Translations under genes and position numbers: made by a program
Part shown: piece after piece, positions 26,751 to 35,383 of the stretch
How the letters are laid out: the number at the start of each line of letters is the position of its first letter
How positions within the stretch are numbered: the first letter of the stretch is position 1
Notes under the pieces: model-generated
What the model saw: only the letters and a program-made list of their open reading frames with translations
What the model was told of the DNA's origin: nothing
Databases searched by the model: none
Assembly: GCF_029968035.1 (NCBI RefSeq)
Contig: NZ_JASCIQ010000003.1
Span: 62,001-126,000, forward strand
Origin: Streptomyces cavernicola
GTDB lineage: Bacteria; Actinomycetota; Actinomycetes; Streptomycetales; Streptomycetaceae
Reading direction: 5' to 3'
DNA: 64,000 nt

Positions 26751-28322
26751 GTGGTCGACGGGCAGCACACGGACATGCCGGACGGTCTGACCGCGGCCGA
26801 GATCGGCATGTGGCAGGCCTTCCAGAACGGCAGCAGGTACGACCTGTCCAGCGGCGACGCGGACGTGGACGACCCGCACGGCGGCCACCCCTGGGGCCCG
26901 GAGCGCAGCGTGCGGGCGCGGGTGATCTGCCTGCTGATGCTGGACGGGCCGCCCGCGCTGCCCGGCCGGGTCTCGTCGATCAAGCTGACCGGCGTGCAGA
27001 TCACCGGCAAGCTCGACGTCGCGGGCGGCACGGTGGAGCCCTACGTGGAGATGAAGGGCTGCCGGTTCGAGAAGGAGATCGTGCTGCCGGAGAGCCGGTT
27101 CTCCACGCTGCGCCTGGTGGACTGCTCGATCCCCCGCTTCGAGGCGGCCCGCCTGCACACCGAGGGCGATCTGCACCTGCCGCGCTGCCATGTGCACCGC
27201 GGCATCCGCCTGACCGACGCCCAGATCGGCACCGACCTGCTGCTCAACCAGGCCGTGGTGCACCGCGACCGGCGCGGCCGCACGCTGACCGGGGACGGGC
27301 TCACGGTCGGCCAGGACTTCCAGGCCGAACTGATGGAATCGCACGGCGAGATGAGTCTGCGCGGCGCCCAGATCGGGGTCTCCCTGAGCCTGCGCGGCAG
27401 CCGGCTCCTCAACCCGTACGGCAGCAAGGCCCTGAACGCGCCGCAGCTGACCGTGGAGCGCACGCTGTACATGACGCCCGCCGCGGCCTCCAACCCGCCG
27501 CTGACCGGGGGTTCGACGCCGGCGCGCGGGGTGCGGGTGCAGAAGTTCGAGAGCCAGGGCGGGATGCGCCTGGACGACGGGCGGTTCGGCGACGCCATCG
27601 ACTTCGAGCAGGCCCGCTTCGACATGCAGAACGAGCAGGAGCTGTCGCTGCGCCGCATCCAGGTGCCCGAGCTGCGCTTCCTCGGCGAGAAGCCGGCGCG
27701 CGGCAGCGTCGTGCTCTCCGGCGCGAAGATCGTCAACCTGGTCGACAAGTCGACGAGTTGGCCGGGCCCGGGGCAGCTGCGGGTCGGCGGCTTCACGTAC
27801 GAGAACCTGGTCCCGCGCGGCAGCTTCCCGCTCGCCCGACGCCTGGAGTGGGTGCTCTCGGCGACGCCGGAGTACAGCCCGGAGCCGTACGAGAAGCTGG
27901 CCACGGTGCTGCGCAACAGCGGCGAGGACGCCGACGCCCGCGAGGTGCTCCTCGCCAAACAGCGCCGCCGCCGCGAAACCCTGCCGCTCGCGGGCAAGTT
28001 CTGGGGGTACGCGCAGGACTGGACGGTCGCGTACGGCTACCGGCCCGGCCGTGCGGCGGTGTGGATGGCGGTGCTGTGGGCGCTGGGCGCGCTGGCGTTC
28101 ACGCAGTACAGCCCGCCACGGCTGAAGGACGGCGAGGGCCCGGAGTGGAACGCCCCCCTCTACGCCCTCGACCTGCTCGTGCCGGTGATCAACCTGGGCC
28201 AGGACGGCTACTGGCGGGTGGAGGGACACTGGCAGTGGGCGGCCGCCGCACTCGTCCTGCTCGGCTGGATCCTGGCGACGACGGTGGCGGCGGGGGCGAC
28301 GCGGCTGCTGCGGCGGGGGTGA
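26751..28322 (+). CDS. beta-helix-like repeat protein with C-terminal membrane segments, unknown function
   Basis: 523 aa from the GTG at 26751, nine bases after GGAGGG. About residues 70-360 consist of short repeating units such as ITGKLDVAGG, FEAARLHTEGDLHLPRCHV and MSLRGAQIGVSLSLRGSRL, a pattern like pentapeptide or right-handed beta-helix repeats. Two hydrophobic segments follow near the C-terminus (AAVWMAVLWALGALAF and AAAALVLLGWILATTVAAGA). Homologues are sometimes labelled membrane-associated oxidoreductase, but I see no cofactor-binding motif to support that. It is divergent from hisD and may be co-transcribed with the next gene. Confidence 0.75.
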   Translation: MVDGQHTDMPDGLTAAEIGMWQAFQNGSRYDLSSGDADVDDPHGGHPWGPERSVRARVICLLMLDGPPALPGRVSSIKLTGVQITGKLDVAGGTVEPYVEMKGCRFEKEIVLPESRFSTLRLVDCSIPRFEAARLHTEGDLHLPRCHVHRGIRLTDAQIGTDLLLNQAVVHRDRRGRTLTGDGLTVGQDFQAELMESHGEMSLRGAQIGVSLSLRGSRLLNPYGSKALNAPQLTVERTLYMTPAAASNPPLTGGSTPARGVRVQKFESQGGMRLDDGRFGDAIDFEQARFDMQNEQELSLRRIQVPELRFLGEKPARGSVVLSGAKIVNLVDKSTSWPGPGQLRVGGFTYENLVPRGSFPLARRLEWVLSATPEYSPEPYEKLATVLRNSGEDADAREVLLAKQRRRRETLPLAGKFWGYAQDWTVAYGYRPGRAAVWMAVLWALGALAFTQYSPPRLKDGEGPEWNAPLYALDLLVPVINLGQDGYWRVEGHWQWAAAALVLLGWILATTVAAGATRLLRRG

Positions 28323-28450
28323 GGCTCCCCGGGGACTGCGGGCAGGGAAAATCCCGCGCCCGAACCGTTACCCGCCCCCGCACAACCCCGTACCCCCTCC
28401 GACCGTCATCCCTCCACGCAAGCACAAGGCGCAAGGGAGGGCCTCAGGCC

Positions 28451-29461
28451 ATGGCTCTGTTCCGTGCCGTGATCCGCACGGCCCGGATGGTCCGGCACGC
28501 GCCGCGGCTCGGGGAGGGACTTCCACCCGACGACGCGGTGCTCCTCGACGCGCCCGACGAACGCCTCGCCCCGGCCCTGCTCGCCGCGGGGCGCGGGGAG
28601 CACGAGCCCGCCGCGAAGCTGCTCGCGGGCACGCGCGAGGCCGCCGAGTGGGAGAACCGGGACCGCTACCTGCTGCGGCTCGCGACCTTCGCGGAGGCCC
28701 GCGGCGACTGGTTCGAGTCCTGGCTGCACACCGCGCCGCACGACCCGGACGCCCTGCTCGTCAAGGCCGAGCTCGCGGTCCGGCACGCCTGGCGCTCCCC
28801 GGCCCGCGCCGAGCTGCTCCACGAGTCCGCGCCCCTGATCACCGCCGCCGCGGAGGCCGACCCGCGTGACCCGGTGCCCTGGCGGATCGCCCTCGACCAC
28901 GCGCGCGGCTGCGGGGCGTCGCGCACGGCGTTCAACGCGCTGTGGTCCGAGGCGGTGCGCCGCTCGCCGCACCACTACGGCTGCCACGCGGCGGCACTGC
29001 AGTACCTCTCCGCGTCCTGGTACGGCTCGCACCGCGAGTGCCTCGACTTCGCCGAGCGGGCGGCCGCCGAAGCGCTGCCGGGCTCCCTGGTGCGGGCCCT
29101 TCCGGTGCGGGGCGCGTTCGCGTATCTGCTCGGCCCCGGCCGCTCCTCCGTCCCGGCGGGCCGACTGCACGCCGCGGCGGACTGCGCGATCGAACTCTCG
29201 GCGACGTACGAGGCGGGCGACCCGTACCCGGCGGAGGTCCGCAACCTGCTCGCGTACGTCCTGGTCCGGCAGGAGCGGTGGGGCGACGCCCTCGACCAGC
29301 TGCGGCTCATCGGGCCGTGCGCGACGTCCTTCCCGTGGGACCGGATCTCGGACGATCCGCTCGGCCAGTTCCTCGAACTCCGCGACGGCGTACGCCTGGA
29401 GGTGGCCGCCGCGACCCCGTTGCGCGCACGAGCTCGGCGGACCCGCTCCGAGCGGGCTTGA
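28451..29461 (+). CDS. tetratricopeptide-like helical protein, unknown function
   Basis: 336 aa from the ATG at 28451, with a GGGAGGG RBS about ten bases upstream. The protein is all-helical, rich in Ala, Arg and Glu. It has repeat-like units around FAEARGDWFESWLHTAPHDPDALLVKAE and CLDFAERAAAEA (positions of motif fragments only), as in TPR or Sel1-type solenoids. There is no signal peptide or membrane segment. It follows the beta-helix-like gene by 128 bp and precedes a leaderless LON-domain gene. I do not recognise a specific family. Confidence 0.7.
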   Translation: MALFRAVIRTARMVRHAPRLGEGLPPDDAVLLDAPDERLAPALLAAGRGEHEPAAKLLAGTREAAEWENRDRYLLRLATFAEARGDWFESWLHTAPHDPDALLVKAELAVRHAWRSPARAELLHESAPLITAAAEADPRDPVPWRIALDHARGCGASRTAFNALWSEAVRRSPHHYGCHAAALQYLSASWYGSHRECLDFAERAAAEALPGSLVRALPVRGAFAYLLGPGRSSVPAGRLHAAADCAIELSATYEAGDPYPAEVRNLLAYVLVRQERWGDALDQLRLIGPCATSFPWDRISDDPLGQFLELRDGVRLEVAAATPLRARARRTRSERA

Positions 29462-29469
29462 GCGGCCAT

Positions 29470-29475
29470 TAGGCT
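29470..29475 (+). promoter_or_regulatory. -10 box of a probable leaderless promoter for the LON-domain gene
   Basis: TAGGCT ends eight bases before the GTG at 29484 and no ribosome-binding site is present, the Streptomyces leaderless pattern. Confidence 0.55.
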
Positions 29476-29483
29476 AGTCCGTC

Positions 29484-30233
29484 GTGACCACCGTCCGGCT
29501 TCCGCTCTTTCCGCTGAACACCGTGTTGTTCCCGGGACTCGTGCTGCCTCTGAACGTCTTCGAGGAGCGCTACCGCGCGATGATGCGCGACCTCGTCAAG
29601 GCCTCGCCCGACGACTCCGACGAGCCGCGCAGGTTCGCCGTGGTCGCCATCCGCGACGGCCACGAGGTGGCGCCCGCCGAGCCGGGCATGCCCGATGCCA
29701 CCGCCGTGCCGGAGCGCGGCGCCGCCGCGGGCTTCGGCCCGGACCCGCTGAAGTCGTTCCACCGGATCGGCTGCATCGCGGACGCGGCGACCGTACGGGA
29801 ACGCGCCGACGGCAGCTTCGAGGTCCTCGCCACCGGCACGACCCGCGTCCGGCTGCACTCCGTGGACGCCTCCGGCCCTTATCTGACCGCCGAGTTGGAG
29901 GAGCTGGAGGAGGACCCGGGGGACGAGGCCGGGGCGCTCGCCGAGGGTGTCCTGCGCGCCTTCCGCAACTACCAGAAGCGGCTCGCGGGCGCCCGTGAGC
30001 GCTCCCTGTCCACCGGCGCCGAACTGCCCGACGAGCCCTCGGTGGTGTCGTACCTGGTGGCCGCGGCCGCCGTCCTGGACACCCCGACCAAGCAGCGGCT
30101 GCTGCAGGCCCCGGACACCGCGTCGCGGCTGCGGGACGAGCTGAAACTCCTTCGCTCGGAGACCGCGGTGATCCGTAACCTGCCGTCGTTGCCCGCCGTC
30201 GACCTGACGCGCGGGCCGACGAGCATGAACTGA
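29484..30233 (+). CDS. LON N-terminal substrate-binding domain protein
   Basis: 249 aa. The N-terminal half matches the LON substrate-binding domain: LPLFPLNTVLFPGLVLPLNVFEERY (motif at residues 4-28), followed by IGCIADAATVRERADGSFEVLATGTTRVRL. The AAA+ and protease domains of Lon are absent, so it is a stand-alone domain protein that may act as a protein-binding adaptor. The GTG at 29484 is probably the transcript's first codon. The ybaK-like gene follows 25 bp later and is likely co-transcribed. Confidence 0.88.
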   Translation: MTTVRLPLFPLNTVLFPGLVLPLNVFEERYRAMMRDLVKASPDDSDEPRRFAVVAIRDGHEVAPAEPGMPDATAVPERGAAAGFGPDPLKSFHRIGCIADAATVRERADGSFEVLATGTTRVRLHSVDASGPYLTAELEELEEDPGDEAGALAEGVLRAFRNYQKRLAGARERSLSTGAELPDEPSVVSYLVAAAAVLDTPTKQRLLQAPDTASRLRDELKLLRSETAVIRNLPSLPAVDLTRGPTSMN

Positions 30234-30258
30234 CCGCGTACGCGCAGGCGAGGGCCCG

Positions 30259-30768
30259 ATGGCGAAGAAGTCCAAGAGCAAGAAGCAGCAGCAGTCCGGC
30301 GGCACTCCGGCGACGGTGGCCCTCACGGACGCGGGCGTCCCGTTCACGGTGCACGCCTACGAGCACGACCCGGCCCACCCGTCGTACGGCGAGGAGGCGG
30401 CCGAGGCGATGGGCGTGTCCCCCGACCGCGTCTTCAAGACCCTGGTCGCGGACGTGGACGGCGCGCTCACCGTGGCCGTGGTCCCGGTCGCGGGCTCGCT
30501 CGACCTGAAGGCGCTGGCCGCGGCGGTCGGCGGCAAGCGCGCCGCGATGGCGGACCCGGCGGCGGCGGAGCGCACCACGGGGTACGTGCGCGGCGGCATC
30601 TCCCCGCTCGGCCAGCGCAAGCGGCTGCGCACGGTCCTGGACGACTCGGCCTCGGGGCACGCCACGATCTGCGTCTCGGCGGGCCGCCGCGGCCTGGAGG
30701 TGGAGCTCGCCCCGGACGACCTGGCGAAGCTCACGGACGCGGTCCTGGCCCCGGTCGGCCGGACCTGA
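30259..30768 (+). CDS. ybaK: Cys-tRNA(Pro)/Cys-tRNA deacylase YbaK
   Basis: 169 aa. YbaK/EbsC proteins clear cysteine mischarged onto tRNA(Pro). A basic, Lys/Gln-rich start (MAKKSKSKKQQQ) precedes the domain: GVPFTVHAYEHDP, VFKTLVADVDG with the conserved catalytic Lys, and GGISPLGQRKRLRTVLD. The length matches the stand-alone YbaK family. It converges on the DUF2567 gene with only 23 bp between the stops. Confidence 0.92.
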   Translation: MAKKSKSKKQQQSGGTPATVALTDAGVPFTVHAYEHDPAHPSYGEEAAEAMGVSPDRVFKTLVADVDGALTVAVVPVAGSLDLKALAAAVGGKRAAMADPAAAERTTGYVRGGISPLGQRKRLRTVLDDSASGHATICVSAGRRGLEVELAPDDLAKLTDAVLAPVGRT

Positions 30769-30791
30769 GGATTCCCGTCAGTCCGTACGAC

Positions 30792-31475
30792 TCACTCCGT
30801 ACGGGTGCCGGGCTCCGGCGGGTACGGGTGGTTCCGGCCCGGCTCCTCGTTCAAGGCGTGGTACGGGCCGACGGCGAACTCCGGGTCGCGCGGGCCGAAC
30901 AGCGCGGTGAGCCCGAGGTGCACGGCGAGCCCGGCGATCGGCCAGGCGAGCAGCGCGCCGATGGCGTTCAGCTTCAGGGGCGCGTCGAAGGCGACGCCAG
31001 GTCCCGCCTCCTTGGCGCGGGCCACCACGTCGTCCCCCGGCCCGAGGAGCAGGCCGAGGCGCCAGGCCACGACGGACGCGAGCAGACCGCCGAGCGCGAG
31101 CCCGACCACGAGCGGGATGCCGCCGCGCCTGCGCCACAGGAACACCGCGGCCCCGCTGACCAGGCCGAAACCGAGCGCGAGCAGGATGAACGTGCCGTCG
31201 GCGCCGATCGCCTGCTCCCCCTCGATCTCCTTGAGGAACACGGCCTTGTCGTCGGCGACCAGCGGCACCCGCGGCGCGAGCTTCCCCCAGAGCAGCCCGA
31301 ACAGCGCACCCGAGACCGTGAGGACCACCGCGACGAGCGCCGCCTGGATCAACTCGGTCTGCAACCCGGGCCCGTCCTCCTCCTCGGGGACCGAGGGCGC
31401 GCCGCCGTACGACGGCGGCGCCGTGCGGGAGTGGTCGGCGGAGTGCTTGTGGGAGGGCGTGTGCGGTGCAGTCAC
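30792..31475 (-). CDS. DUF2567 family membrane protein
   Basis: 227 aa from the GTG at 31475. A histidine/serine/proline-rich cytoplasmic N-terminus of about 45 residues precedes four hydrophobic segments: LIQAALVAVVLTVSGALFGLLWG, FILLALGFGLVSGAAVFLW, GIPLVVGLALGGLLASVVAW and LNAIGALLAWPIAGLAVHLG. The last is followed by TALFGPRDPEF. This layout is that of DUF2567, found in actinobacteria. CACGAT lies six bases before the GTG, so the transcript may be leaderless. The function is unknown. Confidence 0.8.
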   Translation of the reverse strand: MTAPHTPSHKHSADHSRTAPPSYGGAPSVPEEEDGPGLQTELIQAALVAVVLTVSGALFGLLWGKLAPRVPLVADDKAVFLKEIEGEQAIGADGTFILLALGFGLVSGAAVFLWRRRGGIPLVVGLALGGLLASVVAWRLGLLLGPGDDVVARAKEAGPGVAFDAPLKLNAIGALLAWPIAGLAVHLGLTALFGPRDPEFAVGPYHALNEEPGRNHPYPPEPGTRTE

Positions 31476-31556
31476 TCTGCCATCGTGCCAGGCCTTCCGC
31501 CCGAGCCGGGTGCCGGGACCGCCATCAGCGGTCACACCCGGTGAGATCCGCCGACC

Positions 31557-32381
31557 TCAGCGGACCGCGGCCCTGCGGTACGCCCACGTCGCGACGGCCA
31601 GCGACAGGACGCCGACCCCCGCGCACACGGCGAGGTCGAGGCCGACGGCCGTCCAGTCGGGGTGCGCGTCGAAGGTCCGCGCGAAGGCCTCCACGCCGTA
31701 CGTCGACGGCAGCAGGTCGCGCGCGTACTGCAGCAGGAGCGGCATCCGCTCGGCCGGGAGCACGCCCAGGAGCAGCGCCGCGGACATGCCCAACTGGCCG
31801 AGCAGCGTGGCCAGTTCGGGCCGGGGCGCGAGCAGCCCGAGGGCCGCGCCGAGCCCGGCGAGCGCGGCGCCCGCGAGCGGGATCACCGCGACGAGCACCC
31901 ACACATGGGTGAGCGGCAGCCCGAAGAGCAGGCTGCCCACGACCGCGGTGACGAGCGTGCCGGGCACGGTGAACGAGGCGTACGCACCGGCCGCGCCGAG
32001 GACGACGGCGGCGGGCGGCACGGGCAGCGTCGCGTAGTGGTCGAGCCCGCCCTGGGCGCGCAGCTGGCCGAAGTACTGGGCGAGCAGGTTGAGGGCGACG
32101 AAGGCGACGACGAGTACCGAGGAACCGGCGACCACGGCCCGCGCCTCCTGGCCGCCGTCGACGACGCCGCGCATCAGGACCATGATTCCCACGGACTGGA
32201 ACGTCGCGACGAAGAGCAGCGGGATCCGGGCGACCCGCGCCCGGGACAGCTGGGCCCGGTACACGGCGCCCAGCGCGGGCAGCAGGCGTGCGGTCGGCGC
32301 GAGCGGCGCCTCGGCCCCGGCTGCCGCCGGCTCGGGCGCCCGCCCGGCGCCGGCGACCGCGCCCGTCTCGTACACCGTCAC
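31557..32381 (-). CDS. ABC-2 type transporter permease
   Basis: 274 aa with six predicted membrane segments, from IPLLFVATFQSVGIMVLM through LAVCAGVGVLSLAVATWAY, in the ABC2_membrane pattern. The GTG start overlaps the ATPase stop (GTGA), giving a two-gene exporter. The Ala/Pro-rich first ~35 residues are cytoplasmic. The transported compound is not evident; this class moves drugs, lipids or polysaccharide precursors. Confidence 0.9.
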   Translation of the reverse strand: MTVYETGAVAGAGRAPEPAAAGAEAPLAPTARLLPALGAVYRAQLSRARVARIPLLFVATFQSVGIMVLMRGVVDGGQEARAVVAGSSVLVVAFVALNLLAQYFGQLRAQGGLDHYATLPVPPAAVVLGAAGAYASFTVPGTLVTAVVGSLLFGLPLTHVWVLVAVIPLAGAALAGLGAALGLLAPRPELATLLGQLGMSAALLLGVLPAERMPLLLQYARDLLPSTYGVEAFARTFDAHPDWTAVGLDLAVCAGVGVLSLAVATWAYRRAAVR

Positions 32382-33400
32382 ACCTTCACCAGACCCTTCG
32401 TACGCCCGCCGAGCGCGAGGTACACGTCCTCCAGGCTCGGCGTGGCCAGCGTGAAATCGTCGAGCGCCGCGAAGGCCTCCCCGCCGGTGACCGCGGCGAC
32501 GGCGGCGCGGGCCTCGTCGGGGGCGAGCCGCAGGGTCCAGCGCCGGCCGGTCTCCTCGGCGGCGGCGTGCAGGGCGGCGACCTCGGGGACGTCGAGCGGG
32601 GCGCTGTCGCGCCAGACCAGGTCGAGCCGGACCTCGCCGGCGACGGCGCTCTTCAGGCCGGAGGGGGTGTCGCAGGCGATGACGCGGCCCTGTTCGAGCA
32701 CGGCGACCCGGTCGAGCACAGTCTCCGCCTCGATGACGTTGTGGGTGACGAGCAGCACGGTGGTGCCGCGTTCGGCCCGGCGCCGGTCGACGGCGGCCCA
32801 CACGGCGCGGCGCGCGACCGGGTCCATGCCGGTCGTCGGCTCGTCGAGGACGAGCAGTGGCCGCTCGCCGACGAGGGCGGCGGCGAAGCAGGCGAGCCGC
32901 CGCTGGCCGCCGGAGAGCTTCTTCAGGGGACGCCCGGCGATGGGGGCGAGGCCGAGCTCGTCGAGGACGTCGTCGCGTTCGGCGCGGGCGGCGCGCAGAT
33001 CGAGGCCGCGCAGCCGCCCGGTGGTCTCGGCGGCGAGGGCGACGGTCAGCTCGTCGAGCGCGGTGGACTCCTGCCCGAGGTACGCGAGCAGCCGCGAGGC
33101 CCGCTCGGGGTGCCGCACGATGTCGTGCCCGAGGATCCGCACACTCCCGGAGTCGGGCCGCATCAGCCCGGTGAGCTGCCGTACGAGGGTGGACTTGCCG
33201 GCGCCGTTGGGGCCGAGGAGGCCGAAGATCTCACCGCGGCGCACGGTGAGCGTGATGTCGTCGGTGGCGCGCACGGCGGGGGTCGCGGGCGCACCGCGGC
33301 GCCCGCGCGCGGCGGGATAGGTCTTCACCAGCTCCCGCGTCTCGCACACGGCCTCGTCGTCGTGTGCCCCATCGTTCGGGTGGCCGGTGCGCGTACTCAC
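32378..33400 (-). CDS. ABC transporter ATP-binding protein (drug-exporter class)
   Basis: 340 aa. Walker A is GLLGPNGAGKSTLVRQL, the signature is KLSGGQRRLACFAAALVG, Walker B is LLVLDEPTTGMDP, and the switch His is in LLVTHNVIEAE. A C-terminal domain of about 90 residues after VAVLEQGRVIACDTP is typical of the NodI/DrrA/CcmA group. It is translationally coupled to the permease. The GTG at 33400 is the only plausible start. Confidence 0.93.
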   Translation of the reverse strand: MSTRTGHPNDGAHDDEAVCETRELVKTYPAARGRRGAPATPAVRATDDITLTVRRGEIFGLLGPNGAGKSTLVRQLTGLMRPDSGSVRILGHDIVRHPERASRLLAYLGQESTALDELTVALAAETTGRLRGLDLRAARAERDDVLDELGLAPIAGRPLKKLSGGQRRLACFAAALVGERPLLVLDEPTTGMDPVARRAVWAAVDRRRAERGTTVLLVTHNVIEAETVLDRVAVLEQGRVIACDTPSGLKSAVAGEVRLDLVWRDSAPLDVPEVAALHAAAEETGRRWTLRLAPDEARAAVAAVTGGEAFAALDDFTLATPSLEDVYLALGGRTKGLVKV

Positions 33401-33469
33401 GAGGCACGAGACTACGGGACCGCCCCCACACCGGTCGCCATGGGGAGCCCCGACAGGGGGCGCCCGTCA

Positions 33470-33493
33470 GGGGCGCGGGGAACTGCGCGATCA
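33470..33493 (+). repeat. second copy of the GGGGCGCGGGGAACTGCGCGA repeat
   Basis: This 24-bp stretch is identical to 20599-20622 except for one base (GATCA against GACCA). Copies of this element are scattered through Streptomyces genomes in my experience. It lies in the 167-bp spacer between the ABC ATPase start and the NYN gene stop. Confidence 0.75.
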
Positions 33494-33567
33494 ACCACGA
33501 CGGCGGGAGAGCCGACCAACTCAGCGGCCAGGCCCGCAGGGGGCCGAGGGGGACGCGCAGCGACCCC

Positions 33568-34848
33568 CTAGTCGCCCGAGGGCGCCGGCTCCGCCACATC
33601 CACATCGACCTCACGCCAGAACCCGGCCCGAATCGCATACCGATCGTGCTCGTCGATCTGGTCGTCCTTGTGCGCAAGAAGCCCGAACCGCGCGGCGTAC
33701 CGCAGAAGTTCACCGTCGATACGGTGCGGAATCCGCGGATACATCCCCGACAGCTTGCCCACCTCGGCCGACTCGGGCAGCCGCGCCATCCAGCGACGGG
33801 CGAAGACCTGCCCGACCTCGAAGGGGTCGCCGCCGACGGTGGTGATGTCCTCCTCGCGGTCCGCCCAGCGCTGCTCGGCGGTGGTGAGCTGGGCGAGCGT
33901 GGGCAGCGCCGCGATGTCGGCGTGCTCGACGGGGGCGCCGGGCCCGCCGGACCGGTCGATCCAGCCCTTGTCGGAGGACCAGCGCAGGGTCGCGTTGGTG
34001 TGCTCCTTGCCGCCCGGGGCGCCGGCCGAGGCACCGCCGGGGGCGCCGAGCGGTGCGCCGGGCCCGTGCAGTGCGGCGAGGTCCTTGGGCGTGGGCACGC
34101 CGGGCTTGGCCGGGGCGCGCTCGGCTCCGCCGTGCTCGGCGTGACCGGCGGCGGCGCCGTTCTGCGGGGCGGCGGGCTCCTCGGCGGCGCGTTCGGCGGC
34201 CGCGGCGAGGGCGGACTCGGGCAGCGGCGCGGAGAGGATCGCGGCGATCTCGGGTCGCGGCGCGGGCTGCGGCGCGCACACCCCGGCGATCTCCTTGGCG
34301 CGTACGGCCTGGGTGATCCAGGCGCGGTCGAGGACGCGGCGCTCGTCGGCCTCGGCGACCAGGTCCTCGGACTGGTTGTAGTCCCCGTCGGCCGCCTGCA
34401 CGGCCCAGAGGTGGACGGCGACGCCGTGTTCCTTGGCCGACATCAGGCCGGGCAGCAGATCGCCGTCGCCGGTGACCAGGACGATGTCCGAGCAGGCGCG
34501 GTTGCGGGCGAGTTCGGTGAGCTCGGCGTGCATCGCGGCGTCCACGCCCTTCTGCGCCCAGCGACCGTCGCTGCGGGTCAGCGCGCCGAGCCGGACGGTG
34601 ACACGGGGCATCACGCGGAGCCTGCGGTGCTCGGGCTGCGGTACGCGGTCGGGGGCGCCGTCGAACCAGTAGATCCGCAGCAGGGGCTGCTCGGTCTCGG
34701 ACTCGGCGCGTTCACGCAGGGCCTGGATGAGGGCGGGATGGTCGACGGTGATCCGCGACCGTGAGGGCTCCTTGGCGAGAAGACTCGCGGCGGCACCGAG
34801 CAGATATCCGGCGTCCACCAGGACGACGCAGCGGTCCACGCTCTCCAC
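33568..34848 (-). CDS. NYN (PIN-like) domain protein
   Basis: 426 aa from the GTG at 34848. A GTG three codons later (34839) is an alternative. The N-terminal ~200 residues are a NYN domain, the PIN-like nuclease fold: CVVLVDAGYLLG (first Asp), KGVDAAMHAELTELA and DIVLVTGDGDLLPGL (acidic cluster). An Ala/Pro/Gly-rich linker of about 90 residues leads to a C-terminal domain with VGQVFARRWMARLPESAEVG and LLRYAARFGLL. It probably processes RNA. The target is unknown. Confidence 0.85.
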   Translation of the reverse strand: MESVDRCVVLVDAGYLLGAAASLLAKEPSRSRITVDHPALIQALRERAESETEQPLLRIYWFDGAPDRVPQPEHRRLRVMPRVTVRLGALTRSDGRWAQKGVDAAMHAELTELARNRACSDIVLVTGDGDLLPGLMSAKEHGVAVHLWAVQAADGDYNQSEDLVAEADERRVLDRAWITQAVRAKEIAGVCAPQPAPRPEIAAILSAPLPESALAAAAERAAEEPAAPQNGAAAGHAEHGGAERAPAKPGVPTPKDLAALHGPGAPLGAPGGASAGAPGGKEHTNATLRWSSDKGWIDRSGGPGAPVEHADIAALPTLAQLTTAEQRWADREEDITTVGGDPFEVGQVFARRWMARLPESAEVGKLSGMYPRIPHRIDGELLRYAARFGLLAHKDDQIDEHDRYAIRAGFWREVDVDVAEPAPSGD

Positions 34849-35113
34849 CCTCTTTCCCTGAGGCGCCCCGACTGCGGAAATCGGGTGCGGGTTCGGTTCG
34901 GGTTGTCTTCGAGTCTGCCCGAACGCGCGGGGGTTGACGTCCCGAACTCGATCTTCGGCGTGGCGTTTCGGCAAGTTCGGCGCGCGGTTTCGCCGCTTCC
35001 GTTAAGAGGCACGGAAGTTACGCACTGTAATGCTCTGAAATGCGCTCTATGTCGGCGTGTGTGAATCTGGTCGCGGCCCTGGCCCCTAGATCCCCCTCAG
35101 GAGGCAGATCACC

Positions 35114-35284
35114 ATGGCCAAGAACAAGAATCGCCCCCAGCCGACTCAGCCGAACCGTGGCAAGGAAACGACTACGGAGCGTGGCGCCGAGCAGCAGGGG
35201 CAGTCCGCTGTGCAGAGCGATGCGCCCAGCCCTTCCAACCTGGCCGAGCGCGGCAAGCGACAGAAGAGGTTCGGCCACAACTGA
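35114..35284 (+). CDS. 56-aa basic, glutamine-rich small protein
   Basis: 56 aa: starts MAKNKNRPQPTQPNRGK, ends NLAERGKRQKRFGHN. It is highly basic at both ends with an acidic/polar middle, and it has no signal or membrane segment. The RBS GGAGG (35101-35105 region) is well spaced. It is a real gene by RBS, Streptomyces-like codon use with a relatively A-rich composition, and clear start and stop. I recall similar short proteins in other streptomycetes but no function. The basic termini would suit nucleic-acid or ribosome binding. Confidence 0.7.
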   Translation: MAKNKNRPQPTQPNRGKETTTERGAEQQGQSAVQSDAPSPSNLAERGKRQKRFGHN

Positions 35285-35383
35285 CGTAGGCCGCAGAGCA
35301 CCGCACAGTGCCGAAGGGCGCGCCCCGAGACGGGGCGCGCCCTTCGCGCGTCAGCGGCCATACGAAAACCCGAGGGAAACGGC

